A DNA stretch of 64,000 nucleotides from Casuarina equisetifolia (GCA_028551475.1 CM052358.1:19804853-19868852); one strand, 5' to 3'. Shown: positions 12,601 through 25,982, numbered from the stretch's first letter. Made by a program: numbers and translations. The notes: generated by a model not told the origin, from the sequence alone.

Positions 12601-14900
12601 GTCAGGTCGCATGTCAATTAAGAACTCCCACAACACAGCAACGATTATCTCTTAATCAACACAATTTTATATTCAACTACATAGCTTGAGTCTTCCCCAA
12701 TTGCCACCATGAGCTAGAAATTGTATGACATTTAGCTCCTAGACTGGGCAAGAAGTCAACTTTCCAATCCTATACAGACAAGATTTTTTGTTTTTTCCTT
12801 CCTGTGGAAGAATAAATGTATGGTTTACAGAAGACAACAAATGCTGGAGAGCTCGACAGGAAGCATTTCATCACACTGATACAATTGAACATTCTGGCAA
12901 CATTGACTCATTACTTGCTTCGGAGTGAGACCTACAAATAATTGAAGTTCTTTCATTATGTCACTTGGTTGCACTTGATTGCAGAAATGAACATTGATTG
13001 AAGCATGTTTGGCTTTTGCTTAAGATTTTTTGATCTCAAATTCGACACCAAGTGTATGTAAGGTATATATGTTTAAATAAAATAAAATAAATCCCCTATT
13101 TCCCACTTCTTAGTATGTTCATCTTACCCATAAAACCCTTTTTCGTTTATTCCTGTTTTGGGTGGGGAGTAAGTTGGGTTAGGCCTCCAATTCCTTCTCT
13201 TTCCAGCTATTTTGGATCCTCAACTACTGCTCTGTCGTCTCACCTTCGCTAAACCTTAAAACCAATGTACTCTCTCCACCTAGTCTTGTCATAAAATTCT
13301 AACCTTTCATGTCGCCAGACCAAACAGCCACCGCCTAGATTTGCCTCAACCAGCTTTAAAACTCCGGACAGCATGATCAATGGTCATTTAAAAAATAAGG
13401 CACCAAGGAGCTTTTGTAAGTCTTGCATAGCTTCCCCCTTCAAGTTCAGGAGGATTGTCAGACTTAGTTCTACCTTCCCTGCAGACAGGCATGATTTCTA
13501 CTTTTATGGCCATGGTTCTTCTTGGCTCTAAGAAATAAACAGGATTAAACGTTGCAACTTCAACTTTGATTTCCCGCAATTAAAATGCATTCAAGATTCA
13601 ATCTTTTCAAGGCGAATAGCCATAGTCCCTTTGCCTCACTGAAAGCCACCATATTTCCCCTAAAACTACCCTACCACTCAACTCAATATAAGTCATCCTA
13701 CAACTATCCCTTTTTTTCCCCTAAGCAACGGCTAACCCTACTTGATGTCACTTGGAAGAAACGAGCGTCTATGGTAAGTCAAATCATGTCTTCATCTTCA
13801 TTAATCAAATCACCAGTTAAGAGCTTCCAATAGCCAAGGAAGCAGAGCGTCAAGTAATGTATAAAACCATGGACCTAAATGCAATCACTCTATAACTAGC
13901 ATAGTTCCCCTGATCCAAGATACTAAGGAGCGAATTTGAGCGCCCTTACCCCTAAAAGCCACAAAAACAGATTTAAAGATGTAATATGGCAACAATATGG
14001 TTTCCATTAGCATGAAATAACAGTGATGATTCAGACTACAACTCAGAAGTCAAGAAAATGAATTCCCTAACTAACATCCCTGCTCGGGTATAGCTGATGT
14101 ATGGCTAGCAGGCTAGATTCTGCAATCACAAACTCCACAGATTGACTAAACATACAGGCTAGGCTCTCAGTGAACGAATGTGGCAAAGCTTTGATAATGC
14201 TTCATAACCAAAGAACTAATGTTAACGTGTTTTGAATCTATTATGAAGGATCTTAGATTGCTTGCAAAAGATGGACCAACTCGTGTCCAACAAGTAATTA
14301 CTACATTTATTTTCTGTAAATATCATGTAAAGATAAAAGGAAAAAGAAATATAGGTCACTGCTCAGTGTTGCACAATGACAAAAAACTTGAACAACAAAA
14401 TTACAGTGCCGGACTTTCAGCAGAACTGTTTGTTTAAGGTAATTCTGAAAAAATGGATGAGGACTTGCACCAAACAACCACTACTGGCTTTACTCTATCT
14501 ATATCAGAAAAGAGGTTCAGCACCTCTCTTTCATCTTCTACCCTGAATATAAGTCTAACAATATGAAACAAATAATATCTATCGACCTTTCAACTTTCTA
14601 GCAAGGTATCACACTGGAACGGTTAGTGGCAAGTATGGAACTTGTAAATGCCAAGATCAACCATTTAGAGATGCCTAAGAAACCTGCACTCCTTTTAACA
14701 CATAGACAGCAACATCACAAATCTCAAGGATTAACAGGAGATGGAACAAATCAGAAAAGAAAATCATTGTGCGTGAGACAAACATAGAGAAAAGTGGGTT
14801 TGGATGGCAGCGGGATTAGAGGGATCATCCACAGCAATTATAACCAAAATGAAGTGAATCAAAGCATGCTACAAATCGAAGGGATTTGAACTATCATTTA
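9620..14900. other. Gene-poor region between the TGA and F-box genes
   Basis: About 5 kb with no recognisable protein. The longest open frame (11850-12134, 94 codons) is low-complexity and looks incidental. The left end is the promoter side of the TGA gene. The right end (about 14.4-15.0 kb) should hold the 3' UTR of the minus-strand F-box gene. Possible RNA polymerase III A-box-like strings at about 11,660 and 11,788 are too degenerate to call a SINE. Confidence 0.5.
9889..9939. repeat. (ATA)n microsatellite followed by poly(A)
   Basis: About ten TAA/ATA units (9889-9919) running directly into a 20-base A run (9920-9939). A trinucleotide tract joined to oligo(A) often marks the old 3' end of a retroposed element, but no element body can be recognised next to it. 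Confidence 0.95.
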
Positions 14901-15026
14901 TGAGGTGTCAAAAAGATCCTCGGGCACTACAGTGCCCCTAAAATACTTGTATATGTGCCAATAGGCCCTGTACACATCAAAATCTGAAACAAAAATAGAG
15001 TTTTGAGTATGGCATTCTGCAGATTT

Positions 15027-16286
15027 CTACACAAACTCAAATCGCACCTCAAGATCCATATATTTTCTCATGAGCTGAACAATAGACGATGTAAAGCTGG
15101 CCAGAATCTGGCATTCCTCATGGGTTTTGGCCTCCGAAACAACACCATGAATGACCAACTTCTTAAGATTCGGACATCTTTTTAGCAGCCCTTCAACCCA
15201 AAGTGAGAAGAGATCATTGATTACAGTCCAACCAAGCTCCAAAATAATCACATTGACCAACTGAGAACAACCCTGCAGACCATGCTGAAGCACTACGTCT
15301 CTTAAGTCATAACTCAGAGACAGATGACTCAGCTGCGGAAAACAAACAGCAATCGTTTCCAAATCCACAATCTCATCCTCTTCATCAAACACCATATCCC
15401 AAAGGCGAAGCTTCTTTAATTTTGAAGATCTTGAGATCATCTGGTAGAATTTTGGCCATATAATTGTGAAGTTGCTAATATCTACAATCTCAAGATTTTC
15501 CATAGTGTCACCGATATCAAGATGTAACACGCTAACGTCATCAATCTTGAAGAACTTCAAGGTACCCTTCCCAATGAGTTCAAAAACCTCAAGGGCACAG
15601 TCTTTCAAGTGCAAACTCTCAATACTATCTGCCTCCAGTATAAACTTGTCCAAGCTGATTGCTTCAACATATATACTCTTCAATGTGGGACTGCTCAGCT
15701 CAACCGTCACTTGTGCGTCTGACACTGCAATCTCTGGATTGACAAGTTCCAAGGTTTCAATCTTCTGGCAGGCAGTGAGCAAAAGACTCAAATCCAATGC
15801 TGAAATACTAGCATAGCGTAAAGATAAGGATTTCAAACAAGGAAATCTCTGAAAATTGGGCTCAACCCCACTGATGGAATTATGGGCAACGACCAATATT
15901 TCCAGCTTCTGCCTGCCACATATCTCGAGAACATTAACATCTGAAGTAGTCCGAAGATTATAAATCAATTGCCGCAAGGTTTCTCTGGTGTACATGAGCC
16001 AAGCAACAACAGTGGATGCTGAGAACTCGCCTACGTCTTCCATCAGAATATACAGATTTTGTATTCCCGTGGTTTGGAATATAGTTTGAGTTATCAATAT
16101 TTCTAATCGACTAGTTGTTAATTCATGATAAACAAGCCAATCATGGGAATTGAAGGAAAGAGTATGAAGGTGTTTGCGAAAAGCTTCTCGCCATTTGCGA
16201 CAAGATGCAGACGCTATCACCACATCTCGAGCTGCTCCAAGCCTGGACAGTATGTTCCCAACAACTTCAACAGGAAGATTCTCCAT
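15027..16286 (-). CDS. F-box/LRR-repeat protein, At1g67190-like, 419 aa
   Basis: Predicted substrate receptor of an SCF (SKP1-CUL1-F-box) ubiquitin ligase. The coding region is one exon. Residues 1-42 form the F-box (MENLPVEVVGNILSRL, ASASCRKWREAFRKH). The rest is a series of leucine-rich segments such as FPCLKSLSLRYASISALDL, LKKLRLWDMVF and FPQLSHLSLSYDL, ending LMRKYMDLEVRFEFV. Length and sequence match Arabidopsis At1g67190 end to end from memory, which also begins at the equivalent Met. The frame stays open upstream, and a second in-frame ATG lies seven codons earlier (16307). I chose 16286 by family length and its +4 G. An acceptor (TTGGTTTCAG, near 16390) suggests a leader intron, so the transcript should start further right, near 17.0 kb. 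Substrates are unknown. Confidence 0.93.
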   Translation of the reverse strand: MENLPVEVVGNILSRLGAARDVVIASASCRKWREAFRKHLHTLSFNSHDWLVYHELTTSRLEILITQTIFQTTGIQNLYILMEDVGEFSASTVVAWLMYTRETLRQLIYNLRTTSDVNVLEICGRQKLEILVVAHNSISGVEPNFQRFPCLKSLSLRYASISALDLSLLLTACQKIETLELVNPEIAVSDAQVTVELSSPTLKSIYVEAISLDKFILEADSIESLHLKDCALEVFELIGKGTLKFFKIDDVSVLHLDIGDTMENLEIVDISNFTIIWPKFYQMISRSSKLKKLRLWDMVFDEEDEIVDLETIAVCFPQLSHLSLSYDLRDVVLQHGLQGCSQLVNVIILELGWTVINDLFSLWVEGLLKRCPNLKKLVIHGVVSEAKTHEECQILASFTSSIVQLMRKYMDLEVRFEFV

Positions 16287-17100
16287 ATATCTTTGAAGCC
16301 ACTGCATATATCTTCTTGGCAACCGCAATGCAATAGCATAAAAGCTAACCCAGCAGAGAAAACACTGACACACAACTTCAACAGGATCCTGAAACCAAAA
16401 TGAACAAACCAAAGGGAAAACAATGAGCATATGGGATTTACTCGAGATTCAAATGTTATCCGCTCCAAGAAAAACCCAGCAAAATGAAACCCTAAAGCGT
16501 CCACAACCCATAGAAAAAACAAAATTCGCATCTGGGTGCTCATGAAGAATTCAAAAAATCGTACTTTTCACATTCAAATGCGGAAGATCGTATCCATATC
16601 CAACAAGTAAGGAAAATTGAGAAATGTCAATCAAATTTCTAACAGACCAAACGATCCAGTTCTGATAGTTAAGTTGAAGCCAATTTCAACGCCGGATAAA
16701 TGAAAAACTAAAAACCAAGATCCGAGCAGCACACTGATTACCAGAAAAGAAGATGAGGATTAGATGAGCAATGAAGGACTTCCAACAATCGAGTGAGGGA
16801 CAAAATAGAACATGGGAGTCCTGAATATCACAAGCCTAAATCAAGAAAAGCTTGATCGCAGGCGTGGCTATGAGATCCATCTCCTTTGAGAGCAAAGGCG
16901 CGCGAGAAGATACCCAAAACAAAGTATCACAAACCGGTTTTGGATTGAAGGATACGAATTCAGCAGGAACGTGACAAGACGCACCCAAAACCCAGGAGAA
17001 GGAGCAGGGGTTCTACGGCGTAATGGCATGGAACCCACTCATGGCACCACTTCGGCTTGCTCATTGCAGCTCACGCCTCGCTTTTCCACGCTGGAGCATT
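16287..17100 (-). other. 5' leader and probable leader intron of the F-box gene
   Basis: On the minus strand a clear acceptor ends near 16390, and no coding exon is recognisable upstream of it. The GC-richer stretch at about 16,850-17,100 is the best candidate for the first noncoding exon and promoter. A donor such as GGGTATCTT near 16,910 is possible but not proven. Confidence 0.45.
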
Positions 17101-18890
17101 TAATTTTCTTCTTCTGACCAGCAACCCCATGTAACTGAAATCCTTTTCCTTTTCTCTTCAAATCATAGACTGATATCCACTGCAATTTTCAATGGAAAAA
17201 ACCAAAACATGCACATCCAAAGCTGCAGGGATGATTGAAGTGCTTGGTAAAGCAACAGAAGTTAAGGAAAAGAAGAAATGGCCTCCAGGGTGTAGCTATA
17301 CCGACTACTTAATCTAATTTCTTGTCTAAAAATAGTGATCATAGATATGAAAGACAAGTCTATAAATGACTCCCTCTTAGGGGTACTCAATTTTTTTTTT
17401 GTTTTAAATATTTATTGGGCACTGTACAAAGAGGTTTCTTTATGATCGTAGTTTTCAAGCTAGACTAAGGGTTGGACCTGTGTGAAATATGGTTAATGCA
17501 TTTTCACTCTTTCAACTAATGAGTCATTCTTCACACGAAAAAAAACATATTTTCGTGTTTTGAATAATATCAGTTAAAGTTAGGAATGACTTATGATTTA
17601 ATTTGATTTGGAGAACCAAATTAAGTTAATTAGATTAGTTGACAGTAATAAATTATAAACCTCCATAAGATTAAGCTTATATATTATCTTTTGTAATTTT
17701 CTTTCCTATTTTGTATGATTTTTAATTGTTTAGATTATATTTTTTACTACAGCAAATCTATTTTTACATATCCTTTGTATTATTACAAAATATGGTTATT
17801 AATAAAATCAGTTAGAGTACGGCCCTTGTTTTCATTTAAAAAAAATCAAGTTAATTGTGATTTCATTATGCTTTCAAAATTTTCATCAAATTTCTATGTT
17901 TACTTGTCTATTATTTAGACTTACAATATATGTTCATTCATGACCGTTATTGTTGATCAAATTTGAAAAGTCTAAAAGATAATAGCTTCTCATGATAAAA
18001 GATGAACATTGACATTATAAGAAATTAGATACAAAATGATTTACTACTATTTATTAGTATGATACAATTTATCATCAATGACTTTAATAAGAGATTAGTG
18101 AAAAAATCTATTTGATTTTTCTTTAATATTAATGTTCTAAGAAGACTAAGAGATTATTCTTAATTTTCTTTTTTCTAGTGCATGAGGTTGTTTTTGTTGG
18201 TGTCCTAGTTTGTAACGTGTTTGGGCTTGGGTTTATGAGAGTTTAAATTAGTATGAAACTTGTTATAACTAGTTTTTAGATTTGAATCTTTTTAACATGA
18301 TAATTGAAATGGATGACAAATAATATTAAAATTACAATGTGAGATTTGTTTATCAGTCCAATTCTCATATGTTTTTAGGAAAGATCAATTAAATCTAGAT
18401 AATAATATATTACCTTAGGGTTAAGGGTATATGTTACCCAATATGTTTAATGTTTTCCTTTTTGTGTCCTTGTGAGGCATTTTGATACATAGGCTTTTAG
18501 TCAATTTTTTTAAATTAGGCTTACACCATGCTTTTTATACTTACTAAAGACATAGTTATTACATTCAAGTTTATTGATATTAATAAATATAGTAACATAC
18601 CTCCTTGTTCTTGAAAAAAAAATATCAATTATAGAGTGTGGTGAATTATTATGATTTAGATTCTATCAGATTTTGGTTTATAAAATCTTAATAAATAATG
18701 ATTTTTAAATAAAATGTATATTGTTCAGCAGTTTCAATTCAAATATTTTAAAAAAGTGGTAGTTGAGTAAGATAATATGTTTAATATACTTACTAGTAAA
18801 TATATAACGAATAACGGAAGGAAACTGAAACCCAGCACTTATTTTGATTTTCCCTGAAAATTCAATAAACAAGTTGTATTCCTGTGCTTG
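17100..18890. other. AT-rich intergenic spacer
   Basis: Strongly AT-rich, with only short accidental open frames and many oligo(A)/oligo(T) runs. I see no gene or clear repeat here. It separates the divergent F-box (minus) and TM9SF (plus) genes and must hold both promoters. Confidence 0.6.
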
Positions 18891-18900
18891 TCCTCTCTTG

Positions 18901-18907
18901 TATATAG
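18901..18907 (+). promoter_or_regulatory. Possible TATA box of the TM9SF gene
   Basis: TATATAG lies 43 bases before the ATG at 18950. If used, the leader would be only about 15-20 bases long, so a start further upstream is equally possible. Confidence 0.3.
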
Positions 18908-18949
18908 TAATGTTGTTGACGGAGCCTCTTGCTTTCTCGCTGAAGATCC

Positions 18950-21900
18950 ATGTCTAAACCCTCCCAAATCGTCGCCCTTACGGTGCTCCTCGCAGCGCTG
19001 AGCCTCGCGGATTCCTCGGCTGCCGCTTCTCTGAGCCAGCACCGATACAATGTCGGAGATCGCGTTCCCTTGTTTGTCAACAAAGTCGGACCGCTCAGCA
19101 ATCCCAGGTCCCCCCATTTCCAACATTTCTCATGTGGACTCACTTTCAAATCCGAATTTCTAATTTTCTTGTTTCTGCTGTCTTTCTCTTGCAGTGAGAC
19201 TTACGATTACTATGACTTGCCGTTCTGCCGCCCAGGTGAGCTTCTTTAGCTTCACGTTTTAGTTTAATCATGTCGGCTTACTGGAATATTTTGAACTTCT
19301 GATTTGTGGGTCGCATCTCAAACGTGTAATGTAGAGATGTTTTCTTGCATGCACTTGGTGTTATGACACCATGGGATGTACTCGCTTCAGTTTGTAACGA
19401 AGTTGGGGTAAGCTTTGCAGTTTCCTTACCACTGCTTGTAAGCAAATATTCAGTGGGTGTCGGTATTTTTGAAGTTTTGATTGTCCGATGGTGAATCGTA
19501 ATGTGTTCTGAATTAGATAGTTTGACTTGAATTTACGAGTGCATGTGGCACTGCTTATTGTCATTTTAATGGTGTTGAACTTTTAGGTAGCGATTGACTT
19601 TCTACTTCCTGGTTTGCAGATCCAATAATCCGGAAGAAGGAATCCCTTGGTGAAGTTCTCAATGGTGATCGTTTGACCAATTCTTTGTATGAATTGAAAT
19701 TCCGGGAGGAGAAAACTAGGGAGACCCTGTGCAAGAAGAAGCTGAAAGTTGCAGAAGTTGCGAAATTCAGGGATGCTGTCATTGGCGATTTTTACTTCCA
19801 GATGTATTATGATGATCTCCCTTTTTGGGGGTTCATCGGCAAATTCGAGAAGAGTGAGATTTTTGGTGGGAAGGGCGACAAGTATTATCTCTTTAAACAT
19901 GTTCAGTTTGATGTTCTTTACGATGGGGACCAAGTTGTAGAAGTACGGGCTTTTAGTGATCCCAATGATGCTGTGGATATAACTGAAGATGATGAAATCA
20001 ATGTTACTTTCACTTATTCAGTCATCTGGAATGAGGGCTCAGCTAAGTTTGAGAACAGGATGGACAGATATACAAGGGCTTCTTCAGTACCGATTCTCCG
20101 AAAAATTCATTGGTTTTCATTCATTAATTCTATTGTAATCGTTATACTCTTGATGGGATTGCTTGCCTTGCTTTTTATGCGGCGTCTCAAGAATGACATG
20201 AGAAAGTAATTGAGCTGCTTATTGTTCTCTGTTCTGAATAGAGCTATAAAGCTGCTTATTTTGCTTTGCTGGCCTAATCTTTACATGTATCACAGGTGTG
20301 CCAATGGGGATGAAGAAGAAGATAAGGAGGTTGGATGGAAATACATTCATGGCGATGTATTTAGGTGTCCTCCTAAATTTCCCCTGTTTTGTGCTATCTT
20401 GGGCACTGGTGCCCAGATGCTAACCATGTAAGATCCTATAAAACTTTTCTTTTATCCTTCCTATTCATATCTGAAAGCCTATATTCAATAACTATTTCCT
20501 GAGTAGCATCATCACGCCTGTTATATGTGTAGGACACCTAAGATGTTACATCACCTCTTTTGTTTGACATATTCTATGGTAGGTTTTATCTCATGCCCTC
20601 GTGCGTTACCTAAAGCATTGCTTGTGTAGCTAATCCTTTTCCTGTTCCCACTAATTACCTCCCGAGGTTATTATGACAATGGATTTTTCTAGTCTCTGGT
20701 TTGTGGACCTTGATATGAAGATTTTAGGCATTTGCATACGGTTGGCACTCCTATAAATGGATGTCACCCTCTTCAAGCTTTTGTTGTATACTCAAATCCA
20801 GCATAATTAGTTGGGAATCTTTCAATGCACATTGTTTGAGATATGGATCTCTCTCTTCTCTATAAATACATAGATAATTGTGTGTGTGTGTGTGTGCCTT
20901 TCGAAAACAATTGCAACATGTTTCTGACTTCTAAACTGGTATGATTATGGATGATTTTGCACACCGTGGCAGGGATGCAAATTTAGTGCCTTTAGCTCTT
21001 TATAAAGCTTCGCATCTATTTTTTATTTTATTTTTTAATATCTCATCATCCGCTGTTCTGCATCTACAGAGGCCATTATTATGTGATTCAGGCTAACAAT
21101 TTTTCAATATCTGAACTCATGACTATAGAACCTTTGTCGCTTTTCTAATTCAGGGTTGTCATCTTATTCTTACTGGCATTTTTTGGCGTCCTCCATCCTT
21201 ACAATCGTGGAGCGTTGCTCACATCTCTTGTCTTGATATATTCAATTACATCTGTGGTCGCGGGTTACACTGCTGCTTCCTTCTACAATCAGTTTGCTGA
21301 GACTGGATGGGTAAGTGGTTCGTGTTGCTATAATTTTTAACCTTTTTCTGCTGTGTCTTTCAAGTTGCTACCCTTCTGACAACAATGTTGAATTCCAGGA
21401 ATTGAGTGTTCGGCTTGCTGGGATTTTGTACCTTGGCCCATTTTTTGTGATTGTGTCTTTTCTTAATACAGTTGCCGTATCTTATGGGGCCACTGCTGCA
21501 ATTCCATTTGGCACCATTTTCGTGATACTTCTTATATGTTCACTTGGTGCTGTTCCATTGCTTGCGTTTGGTGGGGTGATTGGATATCGGTTTAGATCTG
21601 AATTTCAAGCGCCTAGTTCTACAAAGCGATGCCCAAGAGAGATTCCTCCATTAGCTTGGCACAGAAAAGTACCTTGCCAAATGTTTATTGCAGGCCTTTT
21701 ATCTTTTAGTGCAATTGTTCTTGAGTTGCACCACTTATATGCAAGCATTTGGGGCTACAAAATCACCACTCTTCCTGGGATCGTATTTGTTACCTTCATC
21801 ATCCTCATCGTACTAACTTCAATGCTGAGTGTTGGTATGACATATATTCAGCTTTCTGCGGAAGACCATGAGTGGTGGTGGAGGTATGTTCTTTGCAGAT

Positions 21901-23238
21901 TATTATACATGACTTAGAGGCATTCTCACTCTGTATATCTGCATATAACCGTAATTTTTCATTTCAGATTCTTGTCTTATTTTTCTGTATTGTTTTGCCT
22001 GAGTTGATCTTGAATCTTAGTCGATGATATCTGAAGCTAACTATTATAAAAGAGTTGGTCCTTAATTGTAGAAATGATTCGAGCTAACCTTTTTGGGGTA
22101 AAGAGCTTCTATTGATGAAATTCAAATAATAAATGGCTTATTCCCCATTTTCAATATCACTATTTTGGATACATTTTGAATTTCTACATTTGGGTCATGT
22201 TTGAAAAATAGATGTGGGAACTTGATAACGGAAAAATGACATAGGCTACATCTTAATGGGTTGCTTGCGTTCAGACACTTAAGTTGAAGTTGGCTGAAGA
22301 ATCTGTTTTCACCTCTCTCTTTCACGTAGACTATGAGGAGAGGGTGCTCGGGTTCTTTTTTGTGTCTTCTGAAACCATTAGTGTCACAAGAACTCCAATG
22401 CTGAGTGTTTGTTTATTACTCAGCACCAGTCCATTATTTTGACGACATTTGTGAAACTTTAGACTCGTCCTTCTATTTTTCTTGCAACAAAATGTGTCCA
22501 CAATGTGAAGACGCTTGGATTCCCATTTAGGTATGATCATGTGTTGTTGTTGCTTCCTCATGAATTAGAAGACTTGTGATATACATATGATCATGGTTTG
22601 GAAGAGCCTTTCCTTTGTTTTTTTTGGTTTGAAAAAGTATTTTGATGGGATAGAGATAAGAACTGTTCCTTGTTCGAGTTTACTTTTTTACTTTTCTTTT
22701 CTTTTTTGGTGGGATTCATTTAAGAAAATTTCTCAATGGGATACCGAGGTGATAGGTCAATCCATTTACCTAACCAAATTAATTACTTGTTTTCATAAAA
22801 TATACCAATAATTATGACAATTTTTTTTCCAAAAAAGTGTTTTCTATTATAAAAAATATTCTATGGTTTGAATTTTTTGTTAATGCTTTTAAGAATAGAC
22901 TGCCTTTTGTTCTGAGAATAGAAGTGTTGTCAAAACTGTCACCAAATGAGAACCCTTATCTTTTATTCAATTTGCATTCGTCTGTCTGACACTTCGAATG
23001 TGTTTTTTCTGGTTAATGCAGATCGGTGCTATGTGGGGGTTCAGCAGCCATTTTTATGTTCGGCTATTGCATCTACTTCTATGTCCGTTCAAATATGAAC
23101 AGTTTCATGCAGCTATCCTTCTTCATAGGCTACAATGCTTGCATGTGCTTTGCATGCTTCCTGATTCTTGGTACAATTAGCTTTTGTGCTTCCTTAGTCT
23201 TTGTTCGCCACATATACAATGCTGTTAAAAGCGAATGA
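18950..23238 (+). CDS. TMN: Transmembrane 9 superfamily protein (endomembrane protein 70), TM9SF2/3/4-like subgroup, 591 aa
   Basis: Polytopic protein of the Golgi and endosomes; the family sorts membrane cargo and affects adhesion and metal homeostasis. Exons: 18950-19107, 19195-19235, 19620-20205, 20296-20427, 21154-21310, 21399-21883, 23022-23238, all GT-AG and in phase. A signal peptide (about 1-25) is followed by the lumenal domain with family blocks FVNKVGPLSNP, YDYYDLPFCRP, SLGEVLNGDRL and FQMYYDDLPFWGFIGK. The first membrane span is at about 233-253 (SIVIVILLMGLLALLFM). The loop GWKYIHGDVFRCP and eight further predicted spans follow, with AEDHEWWWRS before the last group. The C-terminus ends VKSE, fitting the K-x-D/E signal described for plant TMN1 in COPI binding and Golgi retention. 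A polyadenylation signal lies at 23492. Length is normal (about 590 aa). Confidence 0.95.
20879..20896. repeat. (TG)n microsatellite in TM9SF intron 4
   Basis: Nine TG units within the 20428-21153 intron. Confidence 0.95.
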
Positions 23239-23491
23239 ATATGGTCATGCATTCAATTGATATCATCAGTATCCATCTTTCTCTCATTTGTTGTTGTCAC
23301 ACCCTCCATGGGAAACACCTGCACATATTTATAGAACCTTGGCCTGGTGTGTGGAGACACCCACTCACAGAGCACAAAACTAGTCGATCAAGTATATTTC
23401 TTGTGAACTTTCTTCTAATTGCAGAATATCATATCAGGACAGAATGTTAATTTCCAAAATTATAGCGGCAAAACAATTGTGGCCATTGTGA

Positions 23492-23497
23492 AATAAA
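23492..23497 (+). terminator. Polyadenylation signal AATAAA for the TM9SF gene
   Basis: Canonical hexamer 254 bases after the stop codon. Confidence 0.5.
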
Positions 23498-23499
23498 GG

Positions 23500-25040
23500 T
23501 TCTTACTAGCTGAATGAAGAATGTTTTGAAGCAACTTGTATGTGCGGATACTGCAGATTGCTCATAAACACAACATGTTTGTTTATTGGAATGCTTCTTC
23601 ATTATTTATTTAATACCAATGAGTGATTCAAGTAAAAGTTGCATCCTTTGCCTTTATTTTGACCAAGAAAGATGTGTAAATGAAGTAAATGGTTGCATTA
23701 AGAAATAAGAAGTGCAGTTTTTGGAGTGTCTGGAACCCTTCTTTTTTTTTTTTTGGGTTAAAACGTGAAATGGAAAACACATATCCTAGTACAAAAATGA
23801 GAAAATCAGTGCCAGACCCATAACTTAGTCTATATGACCATTCTTAGAAGAGTAAGCCAAACAAGGAGGACAAATCTTCTTTTATAAGTCATCCCAGCAA
23901 GAGATTGAGGATTTAATCGGCCTGAAATCAGGGTAAGCGGGTAAGCGAATCTTTTTTCTCAAAGGCCTTCTGCCATTTGACAAAAAAGGAAAAGAAAAAT
24001 GAAAATGAGTTTAAGGCATTAATACTAGAGGTGAGAGCATTCGAGTACTGCAAAAGGTTCCCTTTAAAAATTTTTTAGGCATGCCGTTCGAAAATTAGAG
24101 AAGAAACATGATCATTTTTAAGGGAATAATAAACTCTTAGTTTAAGAAATCAAATTTTTGCTAAACCTATGCCCAAGAATAATCCAAAAGCTCTATTATA
24201 AAAACATAATGCATGAAAGTGTCTACCTCTTTCACTACCTACGCTGCAAACCTTCACCTTTACCATGTTTTGGAGAAGAAGAATAGGTGTTAGGCTTTAT
24301 AGAAATAATTTATATCTAATTTGAAATCTTAAGACATTAAGTAGAAGAACATATCACTTTTTATATATATATACAAATATTTTTTTCATATGAAACTTGA
24401 CATGATTTATCATTATAAACATGGGACAACACTTGTCAAGTGAATTTTTGTCCATGAGTAAAAAAATGGAAGATTGAAATTAAATTTTCAATAAACTTCT
24501 TAGTAAATGTGTGATTAAACATTTATATCATAATATGTTGCTTTATCACTATGTGAATGGTGTCACTTTTTCCTTTGAGTTGGCCACAAGGCAACAACCT
24601 CTAATGCATCACACCATTATGACATTACTTTGACTTATTTAAATTTGTATGAGTATTAAATAATTACTTGAATTTTGATATCATATTAGATTTTATATAT
24701 AACAATTTATATCAAACTTAAAACTCAAAATTATTTAGTAAAAAAAACCATCTCTCTATAAATTATTTTTTAAGATTTTATTTTTCTTTTGTGGGACTTA
24801 ATAATAGATGAATACAATACTTATGAAATGAACCCATCAACATTCATTAGCATCCCATCTAATTTTTTGTTAATGAACGTAACCATAACATTATTGGGAA
24901 TAATAATGATAAATTAACGCTATAGTCTATAATCAAATTAAAAGGAATCACTATAATTAATAAACGGTTATCTAAAAAAGAAAATTTTTATAATATATTG
25001 GGAATAATAATTTAAAAACTTTAATATTAGAGTTTCGCAT
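23500..25040. other. AT-rich spacer between TM9SF and FtsZ2
   Basis: No open frame of note and no clear repeat. Base composition becomes more GC-rich abruptly at about 25,040, where the FtsZ2 leader probably begins. Confidence 0.55.
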
Positions 25041-25982
25041 CTAATGAAGCAATCTTTTGCGGCGCCAGTCGTATCGGATTTACCCGCCTCGATATCAACG
25101 ACCATTCTGCAATCGTCACATAACTCATCGCACAAAAGCAAAACCATGGTGTCTACCACTCTCTACCAACTGTTTTTGTCACGTACTATGCTATCTTGTG
25201 CGCCATTTTGGGTTTGCGTTCACTGCTCTGTTTAGACCCTTTTTGCCTAAGCAGCTTCCAGGTTTCTTGGAGTCGTCACTGGCACTGTTTTTTTGAGTTC
25301 TTGGGAGACCAAAAAGTACTTGACTTTAATTCCCATGATGATGTTTTGCCCATTGGGTACGGTTTTGATACTTCACTCCTGACCTGAGTTGCTGGTTGCG
25401 GCTTCTGGTTTGGCATTGGGATTTTCCTCATCCCAGATGCTATTTTCTATTTTGCATCACAATTTGATACTGAATCCGTTGTTTGGGGTCGCTTTTGTGG
25501 TGGGTTTAGCCCCATATTTATGCATCGTCTGTGGTTAATGATCTCTCTTATATGTGATTGTTGTATAGGAGTCAATTTTGGTTATGCAGCTTGTTGCCTC
25601 TACTCTTTGATGTGGTTGTTGTGAACATTTCCTTGCGAGTTTTTGTGCATTTGGTCTCTTGGATCAAATTCTGTAATATTGCAGTACTGAGTTTTAGAAT
25701 GGCTTTGGGTATAATTTTTGGAGGTGCTTTTCTTTTGATGTGGATGGAGTGCTGTTTCTTTTCTCATCACATTTGTTTCTTGTCTCCCGTAGAATTGTTT
25801 GTAACTAAGGTTGAAAGGTTTGTGATACTGAAATTTGATTGCATTCTTTGTCTACCCTGACTCTTTTGTATTTGATCACCACAGATTGAGGAAAGAAGAA
25901 TGCAATTCATCTGGGCATCCCTTTATTAGATGATCTCATTTCCAAAGTCTAGTATTCAAGAATTGGACTTTATTTCTCTAAT
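25040..25982 (+). other. Probable 5' leader of FtsZ2, with a leader intron
   Basis: GC-richer than the flank and free of recognisable protein. An acceptor (GATCACCACAG) ends at 25884, leaving about 98 leader bases before the ATG. The donor is not certain. An intron in the leader is inferred, not proven. Confidence 0.4.

Noticed and set aside
15466..15816. 116-codon plus-strand frame inside the F-box gene
   Set aside because: Antisense shadow of a well-conserved minus-strand protein.
19583..19933. 116-codon minus-strand frame over the TM9SF third exon
   Set aside because: Antisense shadow of a conserved exon.
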